DNA from: Trichomonas vaginalis G3
Lineage: Eukaryota > Parabasalia > Trichomonadida > Trichomonadidae
Assembly (NCBI RefSeq): GCF_026262505.1
Contig: NC_067208.1
Location: 8,255,962-8,319,961, forward strand
Direction: 5' to 3'
DNA: 64,000 nt
Below the pieces are notes generated by a model. The model was given only the letters and a program-made list of their open reading frames with translations, was not told where the DNA came from and searched no databases. This document shows positions 56,605-64,000 of the stretch, piece after piece. How positions within the stretch are numbered: the first letter of the stretch is position 1; each line of letters opens with the position of its first letter. Made by a program: the position numbers and the translations under genes.

Positions 56605-57588
56605 ATGTTGCGGGGAATTGTTGCTCTCAATAATGCTCGCCAAAGTCTGGAATCCGCAAATGTAAGGCTAGATCCAAAGGATGCATTCCCTGAATGCACT
56701 AATTTAACCCAATTAGATGGAATTGGAAATTCAAAAATTCGCTCCATTGTAAAGGATGGATTTTTCTGCATTGTCGGATCTTGCATGCTAGCAGGAAAGG
56801 GTGATTATGAAGTCATTAATGCTCGTCCAACTAAAAAAGGCGAATCTTACGAGTACATTAAGTCATCTCCTGTACAACAAGCATTGGCAAGCCTTGGAAC
56901 TGTGACTGGACCTAATGAATCCCAAGAACCTGTTACAAAAGTTAAATGTATCTCTTCCGAAGGCTGTAGAATTCAATACATGGAAATCCCTATTTCATAC
57001 TACTATAGTTTTAATTCGAGTAACACATCATTAACAATTGGATCAAAGTCAATTGTTTCTACCAACTTTAAAGGAAAAATGAGCTTAGATGTTTATTATC
57101 AAGGATCAAAGAGCAAAAAGTGATTGAAAGCAACATCTGACCTAACAACTGGCTTAATTGTCACACCAGATCTTAAGACAGTAACATACATGAGAACGGA
57201 ATATTCTGATTTCGCATTAAATTCGAAACCAGATAAGAATAACAATCATAAGGAAAGAGAAGGTAAATTGGAAAATGCTAAAACATATTATATTCTTTCA
57301 GGATTGAATTATAACGAAGCAGAAAAAGAATTCGAACTTGATTCAGGTTATATTGTCAGTGGTTCACTTACAGATAACATGGTTTTCCAGTGGGATCAAG
57401 TAAAGGAAGGTTCTGCTTCATCAAGCGAAACAGAATGGTACTATCCATCTTTCACAGCAACAATTTCAACAGTAGGAGGTGTGTATACTAAAGATAACAT
57501 CGATCAGAAGTATCCAGTAAACCATAGCAAATCAATGTTATTATGGATCATTCTCGCCAAATTTCCATACGCAGGAAACAGAGGTTAA
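56605..57588 (+). pseudogene. Surface-type protein, paralogue 3, broken
   Basis: Start MLRGIVALNNARQSLESANV aligns with paralogues 1 and 2. The five-Cys body is present (DAFPEC, FFCIVGSCM, KVKCISSEGCRIQYM). A TGA at 57,121-57,123 stops the frame in the middle, after which the same frame resumes with TTGLIVTPDLKTVTYMR and the juxtamembrane EWYYPSFTATISTVGGVYTK. The membrane segment is lost: after WIILA the reading changes to KFPYAGNRG and stops. With a stop and a lost anchor it is probably a pseudogene. Confidence 0.7.
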
Positions 57589-58138
57589 TCGAAAATGTTA
57601 TCAAATGTTACGAACAACCTTTGCAGTAACGCTATTGTCATACGCAAATACTTAATTTCCAAAGCAATTTATCTATTTTAGACTTGTTTTCTATTACAAT
57701 TAGATAAATCGTTATTTTTCGGCTTATTTCTGATATATTTTTATATACAATTTCTTATTTTGATATCATAAATGAAGGAAGATTGAATAAATTAAGTGAC
57801 ATACTTCTAAATATCCTATAAATGAAGAAAGATAAGATTAAATATCACATAATTGGACAAAATTTGCATATTATCTTTTCATTAAACAAAACAACCTAAA
57901 TGGAAGCCATGCTATCTATGATTCTCAATTTTAAAATCTTTATTGCATACGCGCTTCATTATTTCTGCTTTTGAAATAAAAATTTTCAATATTGGAAAGA
58001 TTATATTGAGTTCAATAAGCGCAATTAAGTAACTCGTTTTTAAACCTTAACATCTATTTATACAACTCAAAAGGCTATCAAAAGAATTACTTCATCTCAT
58101 ACTTTCGATAACGATAATAGTACTGACCAAAATCATTG
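57589..58138. other. Intergenic spacer
   Basis: AT-rich, no supported gene. TCATTGATG near 58,133-58,141 would put a trichomonad-type initiator (TCATT) just before the next ATG. Confidence 0.4.
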
Positions 58139-59316
58139 ATGATAGTAGAAAAAGTTTCAATATATCAACTATTAGACAATGATGATCCTGTAGAAATCCA
58201 GTCAAATAATAATTCTATGCTAGAGGATAGCATCAAGCAGTTAATTTTGCAAAATATTAATCCGAAAAATGTGGATTTTGCAACAGAGAAGATATTCACA
58301 TTTATTATTGATCAAACTTACTATCATTTCTATCATTTTATCCAAAACAATCTATATTACGCTTTACTAATTATTACAAAATTAGATTTGACCAAACTAT
58401 TTTATGATTTTTTCTTAAGTGTTGATCGAGATATGTGCGAAAAACTCAAGGGTTTACCAATTAAATCAATATTCACATACATTAATTCGTTAATAAGTTT
58501 TTGGAGTTATTATGACGAAAAAACTATGCATATTATATACTCTGATAAAGAGTTCGATCAAAATATTGAATTTTCATCAGCAAATACATTCTATTTCGAT
58601 CCTATTACTACAATTCCAGCAGAAACAGATTATAAAGAGCTCTGGAGCAATATTTTATCTGAAGTTCCTGTATATGTAGAATGCGAAGACCCATATTTGC
58701 TCTCAAAAGCTGTTAATTGCCTTCAATTTTTTACACTTCCAAGAAAATATAAAGGAAAACTAACAATTCGGTATAACACAGACGAGTCAAACTTAGGGAA
58801 AGACCAAGATGCAAATATTATTGGTCTCACTCAAATTTCAAATTATGAAAATAAATACGTTTTAAAAATCAAAAAATCTGCTCCATCAAGTTATGAAATG
58901 CTTAAATGGGTGGATTGTAACAAGAAGATGAATGAATTAATCGATAAAATCATTCTTATTAACTTAATCAAAAATCCTTTCTATGAATTACTTGGAGGAA
59001 ATCCATTAAATGAAAACTTTGATGAATTTGTATCAGAAGAATCAGCCTTATTACTTCCTTCATATAAAGTACTCAAAAAATTCTGAGAAACAAAAACATT
59101 TCAAGATTGGCAACAAAATCAGGTTTATGATCACGAGTTTAGGAACATTTTCTTGAATTTTGACCCGGGACAGTTTTATAAATCAATGAAAAACGAAGAT
59201 TTACAAAAATATCAAGATGAATTGAAGAAGATTAAAAAACGATTTAAATCAGATGAACACATCTCCTCTATATGCAGGAACCATATGAATAGAATCAAAT
59301 TGTTGTTAAATAAATA
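58139..59316 (+). pseudogene. Unknown protein with an in-frame TGA, 315 + 76 codons
   Basis: ATG at 58,139 (MIVEKVSIYQLLDNDDPVEI) opens 315 codons to TGA at 59,084-59,086. The same frame then continues 76 codons with coding-like content (FQDWQQNQVYDHEFRNIFLN, YKSMKNEDLQKYQDELKKIK) to TAA at 59,314-59,316. The protein is helical and hydrophobic-patch rich (YYHFYHFIQNNLYYALLIIT), with no known domain recognised. The stop is most simply a nonsense mutation in a longer gene, or the 3' part is chance. If the shorter frame is functional the gene is 58,139-59,086. Confidence 0.5.
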
Positions 59317-59942
59317 AAAAAATTGTTTGTATTTTTTGAAATTAACTTAGTTATTCATCAGAATTATTCAATTTAAGCTTAATATCTTTATTATATGTAC
59401 GTATTGCTACTGAACTTATGCGTATGAATAATATCAAGATGTGTTTGGTCAAATCTTCCATAATTTGTATTTCCTCTTCACAATGCCAGAACTTCCTATG
59501 AATCTATGATTACATGTGTTCTAAGATTTATATCAATATGCTTGCTTCCTAGGAAAAGTTACTCAAATTTTGATTCAATTGATTTATTTTTTTCTCTAAA
59601 TTCTATATGATTGAAAGACACATGTATAAATTAATTTAAAAATCCAAAAAGCGTAACGCACTATTTGCCCATGATAAATTTCTGAATTGGAGCTCGATAT
59701 TGAATGTGATTTCAAAGATTATGCGTGTTATTACTGAAATGTTTCATTAATTCTCATAGGTCTATTTATGGATTATCTCCAAATAGCAAACACAGCAGCT
59801 GATAAAAAAATCTGATTGATTTATATGATTAAAACTCATTTTATATGATATTTAGAAAGAGTTGCTTGAAGAGCTTATGTTAATATGCATTATCAAGTCA
59901 ATTTATAATTTAACAGTCACCTTTTTTTACTTCATCAATTCT
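59317..59942. other. Intergenic spacer
   Basis: AT-rich with no supported gene. Confidence 0.4.
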
Positions 59943-59947
59943 TCACA
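59943..59947 (+). promoter_or_regulatory. Possible trichomonad initiator (TCACA)
   Basis: TCACA fits the TCA-Y-W initiator consensus known from Trichomonas promoters and lies about 40 bp before the E1 ATG. Many such pentamers occur by chance, so this is tentative. Confidence 0.25.
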
Positions 59948-59985
59948 AAATTTCTTATAAAAAAAAAAGACAACAAATTTTTTTT

Positions 59986-62900
59986 ATGACAAATACTGAA
60001 TCACAACTTTATAGTCGTCAGATTTATACATTCGGCGAAGATGCGATGAAAGCCATGTCATCGACATCTGTCCTCATTTCAGGCATGAACGGTCTTGGTG
60101 TCGAAATTGCAAAAAATATTATCTTAATGGGAGAGAAATCAGTGACAATTCATGACACCAAAGCAACTACAATGTCTGACCTTTCATCCCAATTTTACTT
60201 AAATGAATCAGATATTGGTAAAAACCGTGCAGAAGCTTGTTACCAAAAATTAGTTGAATTAAATGAATTTGTTAAAGTAAATATTGCAACATGTGAACTC
60301 ACAAATGAATTTCTCGGCAAATTCAATATTGTTGTTTTAGCAGATTTTTATCCATATTCAAAACTTCTCGAAATGTCAGATTTCTGTCATGCAAACCACA
60401 TCAAATTCATTTTAACGCAATGTTCTGGCTTATTTGGCTTCGTATTTAATGACTTTGGTGAGAAACATTTCGTTACAAAAGGAGATGACTATAAACCGAA
60501 GCCAGTTTTGATTTTCGACATTAATAATGAAGAAAACGGATGCGTTAGTACTTATAATAATGCAAACCACTTCCTTTCTGAAGGAGATGTAGTCAAATTT
60601 GAAGATATCGAAGGAATGACTGAAATAAATGGCAAAGAATTCAAGGTTACAAGTGTTATAGACTATAGTAAATTCACTATTGGTGATACAACTAAATTTA
60701 GCGAGTTTTTACATGAAGGAAAAGGAATTTTCACAAAAGTCAAACAACCATTCACAATGGACTTCCCATCGTTACAAGAAAGCTTCAAAGGACCAATTAT
60801 TCTTGATTCTGATTATGCAAATCCAGGACAAAACGTTGAAATAATTTCATGTTTCTTATCAATGTCAAAATACAATGAAATGTATCCAAATGAAGAAGTA
60901 GATAAAGAGAAGTTTACTAATATCGCTCAAAAAGTCTGCAAAGAGTTGAATTTCTGCGATGAAATTTCAAATCTTGTTTTGGACCACTTTTTGAGAGGTT
61001 ACGGACTTCACCTCAGTCCTATTTGTGCCATTTTTGGCGGTATCGTTGGCCAGGAAGTGATAAAATTCGTAACTCACATGTTTACACCGATTTTATCGTA
61101 TTTAGCTCTTGGAAACATCGAAGCCACCCTTTCCAATGTTGTTTACGAACCTGTTGGTGATAGATACGACGCTTATCGCAAAGTTTTCGGAAACAATTTG
61201 CAAAATAAAATTATGAATCTGAAATATTTCATGATCGGAGCCGGAGCTCTTGGCTGCGAGTTGCTTAAGAACTTTGCGATGATGGGATGCTTCACAGGAG
61301 AGAAAGGAAACCTTACAATTACAGATATGGACGCAATTGAAGTTTCTAACCTCAGCAGACAGTTCCTCTTCCACAAGAATGACATCGGTCAGCTGAAGAG
61401 TGTAGTTGCTGCACAGTCTGTAAAGAAGATGAACCCAGATATCAAAATAACTTCTCATTCGAACTTATTCAACGAAGAAACGAGAGTTATCTACAACGAC
61501 GACTTCTATGAAAGCCTTGATGGTGTATGTAATGCATTGGATAACATCCCAACGCGTAGAAAATCGGATGATTTATGCGTATTTTACAACAAACCTTTGC
61601 TTGAGTCAGGAACTCAAGGAACACGATGCAATTATCAAGCAATTGTTCCAGGAGTCACCCAATCGTACAATGACAAGAATGATCCAGAAGATGAAGGAAT
61701 TCCTGAGTGTACTTTGCACAGATTTCCATCAGATATCAATCATTGCGCGGAATGGTCGAGAGAATTGTTCTTAACAACATTCGACCAGATGCCAACAATG
61801 ATAAACAAGTTCATTTCTGATCCAAATTCCTTCATAAATGAAAACAAAAAAGATTCGGCAAATATAAATCAAGTTCTCAAAATTTTGTCAAAACCGCCGG
61901 TGAACTTCCCCGATTGTCTCAAAATTTCAATGAGAAGATTTTACAAATATTTTGTTTGGAGAATTGAAGATATTTTAGAAGCATTGCCACCTGATCATAA
62001 AGATGAAGAAGGACACAAATTTTGGACTGGTTCAAAGAGATGTCCACATCCAATTGAGTTCGATATCAACTCAGAACTGCACCGTACGTTCGTTATTTCG
62101 TTCGCGAAGATCTGGGCAAGGATGTTTTCGATAGAAGTCAAAGAAAACGAAAATGAAATCCAAAATCTTCTCAAAAACATCGAGAAACCGGACAAAAACG
62201 ACAAGATTAAGCTTGATTATGATATCAACGACATCGATTTCTTCGTAAATTTGGCTAAAAACAGCAAATTGTTAAACATCGAACAATTTGAGAAAGATGA
62301 TGACTCAAACAGCCAAATAGACCTCATGTACTCTTCATCCAACATCAGAGCCAGCAATTACAAGATCAACAACGTCTCAAAGTTGGAAATTAAAAGAATT
62401 GTTGGCAAAATCATTCCAAGTCTTGCGACAACAACAGCAATGATCTGTGGATTTGTTGCTCTTGAGATGTATAAGATACATTCTATCGATGAAAGGCTGA
62501 ATTTGGAAGGATACACGTTTAATGAGTTAGAAGAAACAAATAAACAGCCGAAGAAGATGTTGTATGAAGTTTTCAGAGATAGTTCATTCGATATCTCATT
62601 CAGTGACTACATAATTGGATATCCAGCAGAAGCAGATATATATAAATCAAAGAATGAGAAGAAATTCACGAAATGGACTCGTGTTTTGTTTGATGATTTA
62701 GCTGTTAAGGAATTTATTAATAAAGTCAAAGAACTTTATGGATTTGAAGTAACAAAACTAATTTATCTTGATAAGGTATTGTATTATATACCAAGACAAA
62801 AAGCTGCTGCTTCTTCAAAACAAGAAATGGAAAAAAGATCAGAAATGAAAATTTCTGATCTTGTGAAATATGTCGGAGAAAATTCTAAAGATAAATTTGA

Positions 62901-62991
62901 GTTACACCCTACAAAGAAGTACTTGGATATCAAAGTAATTGTCAAAGATTATGAAAATACACTCCCAATATTTGTAGTTAAGATCAAATAA
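59986..62991 (+). CDS. UBA1: Ubiquitin-activating enzyme E1, 1,001 aa
   Basis: E1 adenylates ubiquitin with ATP, passes it to its catalytic Cys, then to E2 enzymes, in cytosol and nucleus. The N-terminal inactive adenylation half starts SRQIYTFGEDAMKAMSSTSV. The active half carries the nucleotide-binding MIGAGALGCELLKNFAMMGC (416-435) and DMDAIEVSNLSRQFLF. The catalytic cysteine is C575 in EGIPECTLHRFPSDINHCAE. The second catalytic-Cys half-domain and SLATTTAMICGFVALEMYK follow, then a C-terminal ubiquitin-fold domain ending FVVKIK. The length is close to yeast and human E1. It is intact, with no intron. Assignment to UBA1 rather than other E1-like enzymes rests on length and domain order. 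Confidence 0.93.
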   Translation: MTNTESQLYSRQIYTFGEDAMKAMSSTSVLISGMNGLGVEIAKNIILMGEKSVTIHDTKATTMSDLSSQFYLNESDIGKNRAEACYQKLVELNEFVKVNIATCELTNEFLGKFNIVVLADFYPYSKLLEMSDFCHANHIKFILTQCSGLFGFVFNDFGEKHFVTKGDDYKPKPVLIFDINNEENGCVSTYNNANHFLSEGDVVKFEDIEGMTEINGKEFKVTSVIDYSKFTIGDTTKFSEFLHEGKGIFTKVKQPFTMDFPSLQESFKGPIILDSDYANPGQNVEIISCFLSMSKYNEMYPNEEVDKEKFTNIAQKVCKELNFCDEISNLVLDHFLRGYGLHLSPICAIFGGIVGQEVIKFVTHMFTPILSYLALGNIEATLSNVVYEPVGDRYDAYRKVFGNNLQNKIMNLKYFMIGAGALGCELLKNFAMMGCFTGEKGNLTITDMDAIEVSNLSRQFLFHKNDIGQLKSVVAAQSVKKMNPDIKITSHSNLFNEETRVIYNDDFYESLDGVCNALDNIPTRRKSDDLCVFYNKPLLESGTQGTRCNYQAIVPGVTQSYNDKNDPEDEGIPECTLHRFPSDINHCAEWSRELFLTTFDQMPTMINKFISDPNSFINENKKDSANINQVLKILSKPPVNFPDCLKISMRRFYKYFVWRIEDILEALPPDHKDEEGHKFWTGSKRCPHPIEFDINSELHRTFVISFAKIWARMFSIEVKENENEIQNLLKNIEKPDKNDKIKLDYDINDIDFFVNLAKNSKLLNIEQFEKDDDSNSQIDLMYSSSNIRASNYKINNVSKLEIKRIVGKIIPSLATTTAMICGFVALEMYKIHSIDERLNLEGYTFNELEETNKQPKKMLYEVFRDSSFDISFSDYIIGYPAEADIYKSKNEKKFTKWTRVLFDDLAVKEFINKVKELYGFEVTKLIYLDKVLYYIPRQKAAASSKQEMEKRSEMKISDLVKYVGENSKDKFELHPTKKYLDIKVIVKDYENTLPIFVVKIK

Positions 62992-63020
62992 AAAAAATTT
63001 AATTAATTAACATTTTGTTT

Positions 63021-63265
63021 TTAGGCTTCACTAACATGACAAAAATTAAAGTCCCTTGAGAAATATATTTTATGATGTATATCAATGCTATATTTATCAT
63101 TATTTTTAATTTTTATTGACCCACCCAAAAAAAGCCTTCTTCCACTAACCTGAGTTATAACGTGCTTTTTCTGAAAATGATAGACTAGGATTAATATATA
63201 TCGTAGAGCATATTTTTCATCATGTTAAAAATTTTGAATATTTTTTGTCATGTTAGTGAACCCCT
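63021..63265. mobile_element. Small inverted-repeat element A (about 245 bp)
   Basis: The left end TTAGGCTTCACTAACATGAC is matched inverted by the right end GTCATGTTAGTGAACCCCT (63,247-63,265), with about 20 of 24 positions paired. No coding capacity. Its outer bases (TAGGGG read inward from the right) resemble the ends of element B and of the 3.2-kb TTAA transposon. Confidence 0.6.
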
Positions 63266-63266
63266 A

Positions 63267-63480
63267 GGGATGCACTTCCCACTTTCTGACATTTTCTCAA
63301 TTTTTTTGACATTCTAGTTTTTTATCCAGATTTTCTAAGGTAAAAAGTCATTAACATTGTTCGGGAAGAAGTTATTTTAAATCACTACATAGTACCTTAT
63401 ATTATAGTTATACTTTTTTGCAATCACAATAAAGATATATTGATATTATGGGAGCATGTCAGAAAGTGGTAAATGCACCC
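63267..63480. mobile_element. Small inverted-repeat element B (about 214 bp), TTAA at right
   Basis: The left end GGGATGCACTTCCCACTTTC then TGACAT pairs with the right end ATGTCAGAAAGTGG then TAAATGCACCC (63,456-63,480). TTAA follows at 63,481. Read inward from the right it begins TTAAGGGTGCATT, like the TTAAGGGTGTACT of the 3.2-kb element. It abuts element A with the junction CCCCTAGGG, so the left TTAA is not intact. Confidence 0.6.
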
Positions 63481-63484
63481 TTAA

Positions 63485-64000
63485 ACAAATAATTTTTGAA
63501 ACTTATCTTGATGAATTAATTTATATTGAGCTAAATCACCAAATAATCTATTAGAGCACTTTGAGTAGTATTTGCATATAAACTTCTATATCTAAAATAT
63601 TGAATATTTCTCTTGGATTAAGAATGTAAATTAAGATGAGTTAAATTTTGTCAAATTTTTTAAAAAAATACTCATGATTGATAGCTTAGTAACGCATTAT
63701 CTCACCGACTTGGTTGATATGTAATTGGGTAGTCAAACTCGGTTTGTTTATGATGTTTGTGATGGTTTAGAATGTTTTATATAATATCTGATAAATGATT
63801 TGAAAATCGTTTTGATGAATTTCTTTAAATAGTATAAACTAACTATAAAAATAGAATTTTGTGTATGGATATGATGTTATTTATGCTACAAATTAATGAT
63901 GTAATGAATTGTATTTTAAAAATATTTAATTAAAGACATCAAACGTTTCAAAATTAATGGAAACATGTATTGAATCAATTTATAGAGTATATCTATTTTC
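63485..64000. other. AT-rich spacer to window end
   Basis: No gene or repeat recognised. Confidence 0.4.

Noticed and set aside
57121-59086. TGA might be read as an amino acid, because two broken frames continue in frame past TGA
   Set aside because: Several Maverick genes end naturally at TGA at the same place in both copies (capsid 10,361-10,363 and the 139-residue gene). Trichomonads use the standard code as far as known. Nonsense mutations explain both cases.
1-64000. tRNA and rRNA genes
   Set aside because: No cloverleaf with conserved TTCGA-type arm and A/B boxes, and no rRNA-like conserved stretch, was noticed on reading. A covariance-model scan would be needed to exclude them fully.

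Overview
The window looks like nuclear DNA of an AT-rich, intron-poor protist, most likely a parabasalid (trichomonad). The basis is indirect: intact long single-exon genes, Maverick/Polinton giant transposons rich in KilA-N genes (known from Trichomonas vaginalis), and beta-helix surface-protein fragments of the GGxIY type. The species is not resolved. Entamoeba also carries Mavericks and is the main alternative.

Layout. (1) 1-9,896: a tandemly duplicated pseudogene neighbourhood. Each unit holds a beta-helix surface-protein fragment (minus strand), a conserved ~0.75-kb block, and remains of a uridine-kinase-like gene. The second unit also holds remains of a replication protein A 32-kDa gene. 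A 3,178-bp non-coding transposon with 12-bp terminal inverted repeats and TTAA target duplications (3,667-6,844) splits the array and carries a striking row of about ten hairpins. (2) 9,897-9,996: a 100-N assembly gap. (3) 9,997-28,504: Maverick 1, cut at its left by the gap: capsid protein C-terminus, SF3 helicase, packaging ATPase, two KilA-N proteins, protein-primed type DNA polymerase B, small amphipathic proteins, retroviral-type integrase, a phage-style tail-fibre protein, a Dam-like methyltransferase, and a hairpin/poly-T terminus. (4) 28,505-33,684: repeats, including a 323-bp repeat also present in the TTAA element, a Foldback-like 3-kb inverted-repeat element built from 111-bp units, and a 121-bp minisatellite. 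(5) 33,685-45,477: Maverick 2, inverted relative to Maverick 1 and truncated at its left. It supplies the capsid-side genes missing from Maverick 1 and carries a KilA-N/T5orf172 gene instead of an intact KilA-N. (6) 45,478-64,000: host DNA, with a third copy of the conserved block, a 2,114-residue low-complexity protein, three tandem paralogous membrane-anchored proteins (the third broken), an unknown gene with an in-frame stop, ubiquitin-activating enzyme E1, and two abutting small inverted-repeat elements.

The two Mavericks together outline a virus-like programme: replication (polymerase, helicase), integration (integrase), virion assembly (capsid, penton candidate, ATPase), a possible adhesion fibre, possible membrane-active peptides, and DNA modification. 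Many Maverick reading frames are broken, often at homopolymers, while single-copy host genes are intact. Unpolished assembly of repeats is therefore a real alternative to biological decay.

The most unusual signals are the evenly spaced hairpins of the TTAA element, the palindromic GTTAGATCTAAC arrays between KilA-region genes whose arms change together between copies, and strong hairpins at equivalent coding positions in two divergent KilA-N genes.
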